Positions 35,456 to 47,394 of a stretch of DNA of 64,000 nt are shown here, piece by piece. Every line of letters begins with the position of its first letter. Position 1 is the first letter of the stretch. Under the pieces are notes generated by a model. The model worked only from the letters and a program-made list of their open reading frames with translations, searched no databases and was not told where the DNA came from. The position numbers were made by a program, and so were the translations under genes. This DNA is from Sipunculus nudus (taxonomy: Eukaryota; Annelida; Sipuncula; Golfingiida; Sipunculidae). The DNA lies in the NCBI GenBank assembly GCA_026874595.1, contig CM049307.1, positions 78,716,643 through 78,780,642 of the forward strand, read 5' to 3'.

Positions 35456-36832
35456 GTGCGCATCCAGTCTGCAGAAACTGATGGAACACCTCATAATTTA
35501 TATGTATGCCAAAAGTCATGAACATCAGTGTTGTAGTTATTGAGATGGAGCAGGTATTGTATCAAATTTTCCATTATTCTGGGGGGTATTTTTGAGCCAT
35601 ACAGCTTAAAAGATATGAGTAACAGAGACCTAATTTCAGATTTCCATGGAGACTTTTCATGGGTCTCCTTGTGTGGCAAGAATGAAGATTCTGTGTCCAG
35701 TTGTTATGATTTGTGCCCTGTTAACAGATGTTTATATCTTTAGAGGTCTCAAAAATTGAGAAAAACATCCGTAAAAATTTGAAAAAAATAGAGGTGGCGC
35801 ACCCAGTCTGCAAGAACTGATAAAACCCCTCTTGATCAATATGTATGCTAAAAATCATGACCATCGGTGTTGTAGTTATTGAGATATTGCAGTTTTTTTT
35901 AATCAAATTTTCCATTATTGGGGGGGGGGGGGGGGGGTATTGGGAGCCCCACAGCTCAAAGGATATGGGTAACAGAGACCTTATTTCTGGTTTCCATGGA
36001 GACTTTTCATAGGTCTCTCACTGTGTCAAGAATGAATATTCTAGGTCTGGTCTTGATGATTTGTGCCCTGTTAACAAATGTTCACATTTTTAAAGGTTAA
36101 AAAATAGAGAAAAACATTCGTAAAAAATCGAAAAATACAGATGGCGCCAACAGTCTGCAGAAACTGATGTAACATCTCATGATCAATATGTATGCCAAAA
36201 AAATAATGACCATCAATGATGTAGTTAATGAGATATTGAAGTTTTTGTATGAAATTTTTCACTATTCTTGGGGGGTACTTTGGGGCCCCATAGCTCAAAG
36301 GATATGGGTAACAGAGACCTAATTTCTGGTTTCCAAGGAGACTTTTTATAGGTCTCTCACTGTGTCAAGAATGAATATTCTAGGTCTGGTCTTTATGATT
36401 TGTGCCCTGTTAACAGATGTTCACATTTTTAAAGGTTAAAAAATAGAGAAAAAAATTCGTAAAAAATCGTAAAATACAGATGGCGCCACCAGTCTGCAGA
36501 AACTGATGTAACATCTCATGATCAATATGTATGCCAAAAATAATGACCATCAACGATGTAGTTAATGAGATATTGAAGTTTTTGTATGAAATTTTTCACT
36601 ATTCTTGGGGGGTACTTTGGGGCCCCATAGCTCAAAGGATATGGGTAACAGAGACCTAATTTCTGGTTTCCAAGGAGACTTTTCATAGGTCTCTAAGAAT
36701 GTTAAGCTACAAGTTTCTAGGTCCAGCGGTTACAATTTGTGCCAGGTTAACGGACGGACGGACAGACGGACGACGGACAAAGGGTGATCGCTATAGCTCA
36801 GATGACTTACAGTCAGCTGAGCTAAAAATGGA
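35456..36832 (-). repeat. Composite interspersed repeat, copy 3, truncated
   Basis: Minus orientation. The head is at 36730-36832 (reads GGACGGACGGACAGACGG, then AGCTCAGATGACTTACAGTCAGCTGAGCTA). Leftward are about four 337-bp-type units with GGCGCCACC-type palindromes at about 35792, 36130 and 36480. A long G run (about 35919-35937) interrupts one unit. The tail is missing: the element meets the CA minisatellite at 35455. Confidence 0.8.
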
Positions 36833-37248
36833 GTCCCATCATGGTGCCACTTATTTGTAAGTATATATCCTCGATCTCTATAAAACTGTGTTAACTTCTA
36901 CCTTTACTATAGTTGTGATCTTGAACAAGTTTTCATTAAATAAATAATTGTGAGAGATTCTCCTGATCTTTATGTGACCAGAAAATAGAAATAAAATCCT
37001 GTCAAATTCTCATTGCTAGAATAAGCACATTTATTATTACCACCTTTTTATTTAAAATATAAATTTGATATATACGTTATATATTTTTCATATTTTTTCA
37101 CTTATTTTATTCATATCATTAATCAAATTGATAAAGGTAAATTAATTGTGAAATTTTTGTTTGTATTTTATTCAGTACGAATGCTCAATTTATCACTCCA
37201 TTGAAAACTTATTCTGAAGGTTACAGGTGTTCTTATTTGTATTTTTCA
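36833..37248. other. Spacer, nothing recognised
   Basis: AT-rich sequence before the transporter exon remnant. Confidence 0.4.
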
Positions 37249-37395
37249 GGTTTTATCCGTGATAATCTGAATTCTTGCTGGAGGACAATGTTTCAAAGCA
37301 GCATCCATTACATATTTTCTTGAAACTTCTGACGGGCCATTAAGGTAAGGAACGGCAGTTTCAGAAAGTTCATCTGATTAAACTTATTTTCCTCG
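37249..37395 (+). pseudogene. Remnant of transporter last exon (copy B)
   Basis: After a good acceptor (GTATTTTTCAG) it reads GTTTTATCCGTGATAATCTG, closely matching the start of exon 5 of gene A at 20097. A short deletion has removed the part encoding SYDPAFY, so AATTCTTGCTGGAGGACAAT joins directly. The match continues with the FF/ACTTCTGA and GTTTCAGA segments and past the stop into the 3-prime UTR. Shifted frame and lost residues mean it is dead. No other exons of this copy were found upstream. Confidence 0.8.
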
Positions 37396-38492
37396 ATAGT
37401 TAACTGGTCACAATTCTGTTAATTTCTTGAAGCCATCTAAGAAAAATGCCAATGGGAAATTTGAAATAATATGTTTCTGATATCCTTTGTCCGTGTATAC
37501 TCGTGAAATAAAAAGCAGAACAAATGAAGATCGGCAAGGTCCAGCGGGAGATATGTTGGGCCCGCACCACTTGTTTATTATATAAGGCACGGGAGTAAAC
37601 TGGCTTGAATCGCAATTGCCAATAATAACAACCTGCTACCAACATTTGCATTGTTCAAAAACAGTTCATATTTCATTCAATACTCACCAGAATACTTGGT
37701 ACTTAAATAAAACGGCTTCTGCAGCACTTGTAAACAACACGCGTTCTTTCTCTCGTCTGCTTTGTGCTGCGCGCGGCTTTTATCATGTGACAATGACACG
37801 TGACGACTGTAGGTATGGACGTCTAGCGGCAATAGCGTAAACTAATTTAATAAGGAAGATTTATTAACGCCTTGTGTTAAAAAATATCCGTCAGATAATA
37901 ATGCTCTGTGTAGAAAAAGCCGTTCCATCGAACGCGTTGATATTAGGATATAAGGTGTCAATACTATTTCAAGTGTAATCAAAGTTTGCTTAAAAGATAG
38001 ACAAATTTGATTAAATATGCACCCATTCCAAAACAATTCACGCATATAAATATCCCTAAAAGAACGTTTTATATTGTATTCCTGTGCTTTATTCCCCTAC
38101 AATGAAAAATATATTATTTTTACAATTTATTTATTAATTCAGCGGTGCTTCCTGTGATTTCTGAACCGATTAAAGAACATTGAAACGTGATTTTAAAGAA
38201 TGAATTGTGAAATATATCAGCAAGACTTGCCAATTAACACCGTGTTGGAAAATAAACGCACATATGTGTTTTCTGATAAACGCTTGGTGTTTATAGAAAA
38301 ATGCCTGGTGTTGAAATGTTAACATCTTGAACATCAAAAACGCCAAATGAACACCTGGATGTTTTACAGTGTACATTGGTATTTCACAACCGGTTATCTT
38401 ATCTGCAATGCGTTCGATGGTGCAAGATTTGTGGCTTTTATATTTCTAACTATTACCTCTCTCTCTACCTACCGCTCAACGTTTGGCTTTGG
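37396..38492. other. Spacer, nothing recognised
   Basis: Open frames at 37400-37651 (minus) and 37616-37840 (plus) have no recognised motif. Confidence 0.4.
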
Positions 38493-39700
38493 GACTAGAC
38501 AAGTAACTTAAGTCACTTGACTTTATTATTGCGCAGCATATTACGTATCTCGAGAATTATATGTCTTTAATATTATTTATCTTTCAGCGCGATCCAGTCT
38601 GTCATCAGATCAGCGCGCTTTTATACTGATTTTATTATGGCTTTTACAGTCAGTAAAGCTCTCTGTATACCCAACGTGTGTTATTGTCAGTATAACGATA
38701 ATTTGGACTTGGTTTAAATTGTGTTTATACTGTTTCTGTGCACTCGGGCGTAACGCAACTGTGTTACTCGCGGGCAGTTGCGCACGCACCTGCAGTTGCC
38801 TGGGCCACGTCTTCATGCATTGCTAGCATTTAGCACTTCTGCTCTTGTCAACTGCTTTCCCACCCAGTCCCGTCCCAGTTTTGTACGGAGGGCTTTATTA
38901 TTGTTCAGCCGGACTTATACTGATTTTATTATGGCTTTTACAGTCAGTAAAGCTCTCCGTATACCCAACGTGTGTTATTGTCAGCATAAGGATAATTTGG
39001 ACTTGGTTTAAATTGTGTTTATACTGTTTCTGTGCACTCGGGCGTAACGCAACTGTGTTACTCGCGGGCAGTTGCGCACGCACCTGCAGTTGCCTGGGCC
39101 ACGTCTTCATGCATTACTAGCATTTAGCACTTATTCGCTTGTCAACTGCTTTCCCACCCAGTCCCGTCCCAGTTTTGTACGGAGGGCTTTATTAATGTTC
39201 AGCCGGACTTATACTGATTTTATTATGGCTTTTACAGTCAGTAAAGCTCTCCGTATACCCAACGTGTGTTATTGTCAGTATAAGGATAATTTGGACTTGG
39301 TTTAAATTGTGTTTATACTGTTTCTGTGCACTCGGGCGTAACGCAACTGTGTTACTCGCGGGCAGTTGCGCACGCACCTGCAGTTGCCTAGGCCACGTCT
39401 TCATGCATTGCTAGCATTTAGCACTTCTGCGCTTGTCAACTGCTTTCTCACCCAGTCCCGTCCTAGTTTTGTACAGAGGGCTTTATTATTGTTCAGCCGG
39501 ACTAGACAAGTAACTAAAGTCACTTGACTTTATTGTTGTGCAGCATATAACGCATCTCGATAATGATTTGTCTTTAACGTTATTTATCTTTCAGCGCTAT
39601 CTAGTCTTTCATCAGCGCGCTGTATACTGATTCTATTATGGCTTTTATAGTCAGCAAAGCTCTCCGTATACCGAACGTGTGTTATTGTCAATATAAGTGT
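38493..39700. repeat. 294-bp tandem array with duplicated flank
   Basis: A roughly 128-bp leader (GACTAGACAAGTAACTTAAG..., 38493-38621) precedes units starting ATACTGATTTTATTATGG at 38623, 38917 and 39211, an exact 294-base period with few differences. A second leader copy starts at 39500 and leads to a partial fourth unit (about 39624-39695). Each unit holds GCGGGCAGTTGCGCACGCAC and an identical 68-70 codon minus-strand frame (MKTWPRQLQVRAQLPASNTV), which recurs only because the unit does. Confidence 0.9.
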
Positions 39701-40469
39701 TTTATTACGGCAATTAACCCGAAACTCGCTATGACTCGCTTAATTTCCATAATGTAAGGTATTACCAGACAAGCCGATGGTTCGATTTGAGCCTTTGAAA
39801 CTAGTCTGATTGTGTCTTCATTCGTGGAATGGTAGCGTACACTCTTGTACGTGAGAGAGAAAAAAAATGCTGGTAAACCGCTTCTAAATTTTGTCACTCG
39901 TGCAAAATAGCCTGTGGGCATCAACCGATGACCAATGAAATCTGACGTATTAATAGGCACTAACATTTATGAAAAAAGGCGAATCGCAGGAAAAATCCAC
40001 TGAGCAATTAGAAATCGTTCTCGTTTTATTACAAATAAAGCGCAAGTTCATGCTGTCGCATTATAATGCTGGACATTCATACTGTCAAGCGCCGATGTTG
40101 GCATAGAAACCATGTCACTTGACACATTGTTTGAAATTTGATTTGCATTAACCCGTGCGTCGTGCAAAGGGTCTTGTGATTGGCGGATCGATGACGTGTC
40201 ATAGATAGATTGCAAATTATAGATTCGTAGCAAAAATCCACCCCATGTGAGTTCATTCATGACAACTTTGGCGGGAGAATGTTCACTGACATCGCGTCGC
40301 TTTCGGTGGTTATGAAGATCTTTTTCAGCTAGATCACGGTGACACCTAGCGTATATAAACAAATGACGCAGGACAATATAATGGAATCTTCAACTGACGT
40401 TGTCTAATGCACGATCTGCGGATATCAGATTTTTGTTATTGCAAGAATTGCGTGATCGGCTTCTGTGGG
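39701..40469. other. Spacer with an unassigned minus-strand frame
   Basis: A 104-codon minus-strand frame (40048-40362) is fairly protein-like but has no known motif or splice support. Confidence 0.35.
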
Positions 40470-40835
40470 TCACCGGCTTCTGTGGCTCAGGGATAGAGCA
40501 CAGTACTCAAAGCCGGGAGATCGTCAGTTCGAATCTCAGCCGAGGCGATGAGATTTTTCACGGACGGCCCCCAGCAGGGTAAGCGCTCTGCAGGCTCAAT
40601 GGAAAGGCCATGTCCAACAGCCGTGTTTCACTAAAAACGAGTGCGCCTTTCGGGGGTTCCTCGGTGGTATGCCCCAGCTTTGGGGATGATAACGCACCCA
40701 GGGCCCGCAGGTGCAGTAGTCACGGGCCTGGTTGACGCCAGGATATAAAATAAGAGGAAGCGTGTGATATACTGCCCTGTCAACAAGTCCGAAACCGGAA
40801 TAGAATTCTGCAGATGTACATATGCGTAATTAATT
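40470..40835 (+). mobile_element. tRNA-derived SINE, copy 2
   Basis: Same family as 26174-26584: CACCGGCTTCTGTGGCTC, A box TGGCTCAGGGATAGAGC (about 40485), B box AGTTCGAATCTC (about 40529), GGCCCGCAGGTGCAGTAGTC, GACGCCAGGATATAAAAT and GCAGATGTACATATG. It has a 16-base insertion (CCCAGCTTTGGGGATG region, about 40673) and no A tail. A partial head duplication, CGGCTTCTGTGG, lies just before it at 40459. No target-site duplication found, so older than copy 1. Confidence 0.88.
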
Positions 40836-41371
40836 TATTAAGGAATTCCCCCTGCCACATTCTCCCCTAACTTTTGATCAGACGGACATTTATTATTTTT
40901 TTCCCTGGCGGGAACCCCGTGATAATCCAAACGAAACTAACGGTCTGCCTCTGCTGTTGTATCACCCATGGAAGCACATTTAGTAACGCTTGTTAATGTT
41001 GTACTGGACATAATTCTGTATGGTAGATTATAAAAAAAAAAATTTCATTCTTACTTTAAAAAAAAGTCAATTACCTTTACACATACATGGCAGTATTATC
41101 TGGCCGTAATTTTGACCAAGGTACCTGGCCATGCTGTTTTACGATATGCAATCTACGGTATAGTTTCAGCAAAGTCCTCCTCCTCCAAGAACAGCAAAAA
41201 TATTTTTCACTTTTACCAGGCATATACCAGAAATATATATTTACGATAAACGAAAGTAATATTTGCTCAGCATTATCGTTTCATGATTTATCTGATGTTT
41301 GGTTATACCACGTCCACATACAAACATTCAACCACATAAATTAAGATAACCAATTAACGACGATTCGGTGA
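40836..41371. other. Spacer, nothing recognised
   Basis: No feature seen besides A/T runs. Confidence 0.4.
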
Positions 41372-41880
41372 AGGAATTGAAGCCTACCATATCCAACATG
41401 TTTAATAGCTGTTCAAAAGTATACTCCATTCATATGAAAAGTGAGGGTGACAAAAGGTGTCACTCCTAAAGAAATGAGGGCGACAAGTTCACCGATTCTA
41501 CCATGAAAACATTATTTCTTTACCATTATATGTTTGAAATGTTTCCTTTGTATTAGATAGACAGTGATAAAGGCTTTGCATTGATCTTTTTATTCAGGGA
41601 AACATGTCGGTGAATACAGCTTTCGACGGGATCAGTGAAGAGGTTATTGCAGCAAATTCAATACGTACACCTGTGTCATTTAATGACAAAAGAGTGAGTA
41701 CCTCTGTCATTCAAAAACAATATGCAGGTAATGCAGGTCAGGACACAACAAAAGAAGAATATCGTAAAATACAGAATATAATACAAGAATTAACAGTTCA
41801 AATTTTGAATCATTACCACAGGAGTATATGAAGACATCAGGCCACGGGTGCTCTAACATATTGTCCTTTTATGAACAATT
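41372..41880 (+). pseudogene. Remnant of transporter first coding exon (copy C)
   Basis: From 41372 the non-coding sequence already matches that upstream of gene D (61690 onward), so the duplication includes the 5-prime intron. TTTTTATTCAG|GGAAACATG is conserved. The ATG at 41604 opens MSVNTAFDGISEEVIAANSI, corresponding to MSVNKAFELREDIRVSESIW of gene D. A frame shift then leads to TGA at 41829-41831, although matching DNA (GGCCACGGGTGCTCTA) goes on to about 41880. TM1 and everything after are missing. It is dead, and closer to D than to A. Confidence 0.82.
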
Positions 41881-44447
41881 CCAAATTCCTTGAATGGATC
41901 ACTTTTGATATGGCAAACGCATCGTTGCGGTAAAGGAGGTATCTGCAAGCATGGGAGTATATACTCATATGACTATGTGTAGGCAGAATACTCAGATATA
42001 TATGCGAGGGCGTAGTGTGGAAATTTTAAGAAATCATAATAAAAATAAGCAAACTTTAGAAATGTTGGAGCCTATCAGAATGAATTTTTTTAGACTGAAT
42101 ATTCCATAGTATCTGTCTGTAATGAAGAATCATATTAGTGTTATTTGATGTAATTCATTAACATACATGTTCCACAAATTCTGTCATAATTTAAAACACG
42201 GACTGCATGCGGCAGGCACTGGGCTACCTATTTACCCTACAATACTAGTCAAAACTCGAGTTACGCTTCAATTTTCTCTCTATTTGGTGTCATTTTGCAT
42301 ACCAAACATCATAAACATGTCATTCTAATATCCCTGCAATTAAATAGTCATAAGTATCCCAGGAGGCCTTCCCTTCAACATTTAAATTTGCAGCTGACAG
42401 TCACATCTGATCTTCAGCATCAATGCATTTAGTCATGGGTAATCAATAGGTCAAAGGTGTTCACATCTGGGTTCCCATGCTTCCCATTTATAGACTATTA
42501 TTCCAAAGTAATTATTCAGCTAATTACAACGGTATACGTCAAAGGAAACCATGCATCATGTTTTACACTTACTCTCCTAATGATTTTAACACGGGCTCTT
42601 TTTGTATGATCACATTACCTGCAGCCTTACAAACAGATGCTATCTACAAGTGGCTAAAGGAGTGAGGGAAACAAGAGCTCAGACAGTAACTACCTGCCAA
42701 GGCAAACATTTATTTTGTATGTGACTTGTATGTGAATTATGGTCAGCCGTTTGATGTGTAAGCAGGTACCATTCTGCCTTATGGTAATATACGCCCCTGG
42801 CAAGGTGGTGATTAATGAGCAACAGTTGTGTGAATAAGGACAGGACAAGCCGAGGCGAGCCACATGTCATATGCCAGTCATCTTCGTCAGTAACCATTCC
42901 GGGAAGGCGAGTTGAAATAAACATTAAACAGTTTTAAAATCCGGATTTCTTAAATATTCAATGAATGCATAATTGGCTCTTTGCTTTAATACAATTCAAT
43001 ACACCACTTGACCATTAAGACATTCCACCAAATGCAAAGCAGATTCAATGTAAAATAAATGCTTGCTTAGTAGTATTATCATGTCCGGCCTCGGAAGGTA
43101 AACACTCAGGGTTCAGAGGACTACTCCTGTACACAGCAACTCTCAGAGAGGGCGATTTGAAGCAAATTATTTAATGAGCGCACAGATTAATAAGATAAGA
43201 TAACCTGCACTGTGTATCGCTTATTTTCCAAGTTTTTATACAAGATGAGTTCATATAAAATTATCTTACATTCCGATCACCAAGCAGCATGACAAAGCAA
43301 TTTCCTTAACGCCAACCATTATTCTTGTCTATTGTCTGGGGGTTAAAATATAGAGATATTTTACTTACTGCACGGTGTGCGATACCACATATACACGTAT
43401 AGTACCACAGAACGGAATCCAAGTCACTGTTCTTATTTTTCTTAAATTCACGATGCCCTTGCTTCCATACTTCAAGGTTGACGAATAATGTAAAGGCAGC
43501 ATTAATTGGTTTGATCATGCGCAGTTATTCAATCAGAATGGTTTTTCGCCTTAAATTTCACGTCTTGAATACCACAGATCGCTAGTTAAATGTCGGACTC
43601 TCTATCGAATTGTCACCTATATATAGTCAGAATATCGATACACTGACTCTGAAAACACCAATACTCTACCTGTGTACTTTACGGCCCTACCACTGGCCCA
43701 AACCATCATGGACTAACCACCAGGTACCTTTTCCATCTGAAGAAGAAAGAGCCCCCTGAAGCTGGTTGGAAATGCGTCACATCTAGACAGTCCTGACACA
43801 GGTTTCAACCATTACAAATATTACAGGCATTGAAAATCTTACCTAAATTTTACAGTTATAATATGACTGTGCTATCTATCAGGGAATCCATATCTGAAAA
43901 GTGATAAGGCGACGAGTTCAAAGGTATAATTTAAATATGCAATTTACAATAATTTAGACTTAAAAACCTTAAGAAAACAAATTGCGCACAAGAACACACC
44001 CGTGTGTACATACAGATGTCAGTCACTCGTCAATTGGTGATCACTCCTTCGAAGTGGCGATCAGATCGTAGGGTTAATTTCCTATATTTCTTTTCTCGCT
44101 GATCATCTTGTCTATGTGTATGAGGCGCTGAAGCAGTATGTTGCCCTTGGTCTCATGTACGATAAAAAGTCGATTGAACACTTTTAGCAAGATTTATTGC
44201 TGTATAAATAACAATGCCAAATGTTATTTGGTATAAGCCTTAAAAAGACCCCTATTTATTTAAATACTGAGAAAGATTCTTAAATACAGAGTCAATCACT
44301 CTGCGATTATAGACATCTGTATATGGTTTTTAAAAGAACGATTATATGTTATAATATAATGTAAAATAATGCATGTATGTATATATCATATGTGTGCGTG
44401 AAGAATGTTATAATTATATAATTATTATCTCTGTATATATAAATAGC

Positions 44448-44480
<33 letters not shown>

Positions 44481-44639
44481 ATTGTGTAAATTTTTCTTTC
44501 TATGTGAATAAAATAATATAAATGTAAACAGTGTTAAAATGTTACTTTTATATATGACTAGTTAAGGACGATGCCTGAGACATGCGTATATAGATAATAT
44601 AACTTATTTATTTTACATGGATTGTACAAATAATTATTA
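41881..44639. other. Intergenic, nothing recognised
   Basis: No coding frame with support. Contains a (TA)n run at 44451-44475. Confidence 0.45.
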
Positions 44640-44828
44640 TATAACTAATCGCGTTACTCTCCATGGCTCAGATAATGATTTGCAATGCTGGAGGAAACCG
44701 GAGAGCCCGGTGAAAACCATCGGCCTTGGACGGGCAACTACGACCCACTCTCATAGTCACGCCGGGGGTCGAACCCGGGTCGCCAGCGGAGAGCGCCGAG
44801 CGTTTTACCTCTCGACTCTTAAGGCCCC
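44640..44828 (-). mobile_element. tRNA-derived SINE of a second family
   Basis: Read on the minus strand from 44828: GCCTTAAGAGTCGAGAGGTA gives an A-box-like segment. GACCCGGGTTCGACCCC (complement of 44764-44780) is a very good B box. CTCTCCGGTTTCCTCCAGC further on is a motif seen in several marine invertebrate SINEs. Its 5-prime end abuts a (TA)n run. The 3-prime boundary near 44640 is uncertain. Confidence 0.6.
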
Positions 44829-44847
44829 ATATATATATATATATATA

Positions 44848-44889
<42 letters not shown>
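44829..44889. repeat. (TA)n microsatellite
   Basis: TA run with one TCTA interruption, adjoining the SINE on one side and ACAGTTGGTCC on the other. Confidence 0.95.
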
Positions 44890-44892
<3 letters not shown>

Positions 44893-46001
44893 TTGGTCCT
44901 GCTTTATTGTATATCGTATAATTGTATAAAATATGAAAACCAAAACCTTTTCTCTATGTTTTCTTAATAAAATTCTCCGTTTATATGAATATCTGATAAA
45001 TGTATATATCGGGTAACTGTATAGTAAAATCCGTCCATTATGCACGGCGATCACGGATATTCATGTGTGACAACGGTCTCATGGACTACTGACCGCCCGG
45101 TGCGCTAATAAGCCTTTGACATTGCTCGCCCGACAGGTTTAAAGGGTTTCCTAATGGACCACTGACCACTCTATCTTCTAATTAGCCTATGACATGACAC
45201 GAGCCTACGGCTAAAATGATTTCTCTCCTTGATTACATGCGTAACTAAATGAGTGTTTGATGCGTTAATTCTACACGTGCTCCCCAGACGAACTGTCACA
45301 GGGTAGGTTGCATTATAAACACGGGATACGCTAGATAAAACAGTCTTTTATTCAATAGCATTACCTGCACGGTCAGTCGTTGAATATATTTTTTAATTCA
45401 TAATAAAATCCGTTAGGAAAACAGTATCGGTTCATTTTTTTATAGTTAATTCGAAGTATGAATTGTGCTGGCCTTATGTGGCCTCTCACCTTATTGACCT
45501 TTGACATATTCACGTGATCGATATGCAGCAAGCGATGACCACACAAACAGGGTAATGTGCAGAAAGTATTTTAAAAGCTAAAATAAAGAAGATAATACGT
45601 GTTATAAAAATCATAATCTTTTAGGAATCTTGCTAATCTTCATGGACTTTGACACAGTCACGGGATCGTTAAACTGTCACCCATTTTGCAGCGAGATCGT
45701 TTTTTATCATTAATAAATGCAAGCCGGTGAAAATATAGTATTTTCCCCGTAGCAGGTGTAGAAATTATAAATAAATAAAATATATAAACTATTGCTGAAA
45801 CATCATTAAATGAAACATTCCAAAACAGATAATTCAGAACAATCTTAATTAAACGAGAAACACAAGCAAGTCATCCGATAGCAATTCATAGTATTATAGT
45901 GACGGCTACAACCTTGAAGGTTGACACCCTGTTTATTTGAATGGCCCGCTTAAATGAATATAATCGGTTGACAAATATGATATTCAAGTAAACGGGATCG
46001 A

Positions 46002-46004
<3 letters not shown>
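44890..46004. other. Intergenic, possible transposon debris
   Basis: No gene. Segments such as CCGTTTATATGAATATCTG and AGTAAACGGGATCGA resemble degenerate Tc1/pogo-type ends, but no complete element is seen. Confidence 0.35.

Positions 46005-46048
<44 letters not shown>
46005..46048. repeat. (TA)n microsatellite
   Basis: About 21 TA repeats, followed at once by CAGTAAAACCTCGGAATT. Confidence 0.95.
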
Positions 46049-46051
<3 letters not shown>

Positions 46052-46130
46052 TAAAACCTCGGAATTACGACCACCGATCGTGATAAAGTAGTCACATTCC
46101 CGAGTTGGTCGCCTAAGTGAGGTTTGACAA
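46049..46130. mobile_element. Tc1/mariner-pogo-like terminal fragment
   Basis: CAGTAAAACCTCGGAATTAC following a TA run resembles the CAGTxxAACCTCGxxATAAC ends of pogo/Tigger-class transposons. GGTCGCCTAAGTGAGGTTTG at about 46107 is a partial inverted counterpart. A related CAATTCCGAGGTTT lies at 47241. Fragment only. Confidence 0.4.
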
Positions 46131-46542
46131 ACAATAGTCTTACAACAGCTTGTCTGTCCGTACGTTCTTAACCTAAGTACCTAATCTTGGGTTCTTTTTT
46201 TTCTCAAGGTGCAAAATAATATTTGAAATTACACGATACGTTTTGAATAATTTTATAGTTAATATTGTAAAAATGAGAAAATCTCAGATATTGAAAAAAA
46301 ATCCATATCAAAGCACATCTCAAGGCTAGCACAACTTCTGTTATTAACAACATTATATATATACAAAGAATGTTGTACGATATTTATGCATGATATATCA
46401 TAAATATTAACCTCATGCGGACCAAACAGACTCATTCGTTAGGGCCCTGACAAAGTATATTTCTGAGAAACTGATCCATACTCAGTTTCCGACTTTTACT
46501 CTTGGCGTGCTCATATCCAATACATTATTGGAGCTAGGGGAC

Positions 46543-46976
46543 TACTGTGGTTGGCTTCATATTCGCGAGGCTGAAATTTCGCGATTTCTCCATTTTTAAT
46601 GTTTCGCGAGGGTTTCATTTTCGCGATCTCACCAGAACCTAAATCAATTCTTTGGTAAAGCCATCTCTATTTTTATTATAAAATGAGAATAAGTCATGAG
46701 TTTGTGATATTCTACTCATATAACGATGGTCCCGTATACACAGCACAGGTGGTTTAGTTAAAATTTAAGGAAACGTTTTCCCGATACCTGCATAATGGAA
46801 TTTATTATAAAATTTCTCACTGTACTAACCTATTCACATACAAGTATTGGTTTCACTGAATAAGAAGGACATTCTCAATTGGCAAATTATTCCCGAGGGT
46901 TTCATTTTCGCGATTATTTCCAATTCGCGAATATCGCGAAATTAAAACCCTCGCGAATATGAAGCCAACCACAGTA
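46543..46976. mobile_element. MITE with perfect 28-bp terminal inverted repeats
   Basis: The left end TACTGTGGTTGGCTTCATAT (46543 on) and the right end 46949-46976 are exact reverse complements for 28 bases, reaching into TTCGCGAGG. The terminal TA on each side may be a TA target duplication, which would make the true ends CTGTGG and place it with Tc1/mariner-like MITEs. Subterminal GAGGGTTTCATTTTCGCGAT occurs at about 46612 and again at 46896. At 434 bp it has no coding capacity. Confidence 0.92.
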
Positions 46977-47324
46977 TGTATCACGCATATAATTGACGTC
47001 AGGCCTCATAAAAGTTATGGAACCGTAACGCTCACTTTCATGGACTGGATTGATCATCCGTGAACACCCTTTGATGTGTGCCATGCGCTTGTGTCGTCTA
47101 ATGCCCTTTACCAATTAGGTATGTAATACATTGGTTTGCGCTCGACCCATCGCTACAGCGGATCGGAGTGTTTACTCTGTACTTAGTGGTCGTTTTATTG
47201 AGATTAAGATCGTCCGCTTGGACCAAAAAACAAGGTACCCGCAATTCCGAGGTTTAAATATATGATTTAAAGAGCGATAAACTCGGGTCCATTAAAAGGT
47301 GTTCGTTGTTCTGAGGTTGTGAAG

Positions 47325-47326
<2 letters not shown>

Positions 47327-47393
<67 letters not shown>
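47327..47393. repeat. (TA)n microsatellite
   Basis: Longest TA run in the window, about 33 repeats without interruption. Confidence 0.95.

Positions 47394-47394
<1 letters not shown>

Noticed and set aside
35008-35481. 157-aa His/Thr/Pro-rich frame
   Set aside because: It is the CA minisatellite read in one frame; the repeat period explains its length.
38610-39404. Three nearly identical minus-strand frames of 68-70 codons
   Set aside because: They recur because the 294-bp unit recurs; no upstream start context or domain, and changes between copies are not biased to silent sites as far as I can judge.
40048-40362. 104-codon minus-strand frame
   Set aside because: Protein-like composition but no recognised motif and no splice or promoter support; kept only as a note.
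43735-43800. Possible hammerhead-ribozyme-like core (CTGAAGA ... GGAAATGCGTC)
   Set aside because: The conserved core letters occur but no stem II pairing is present between them and stem III would be a single pair; insufficient.
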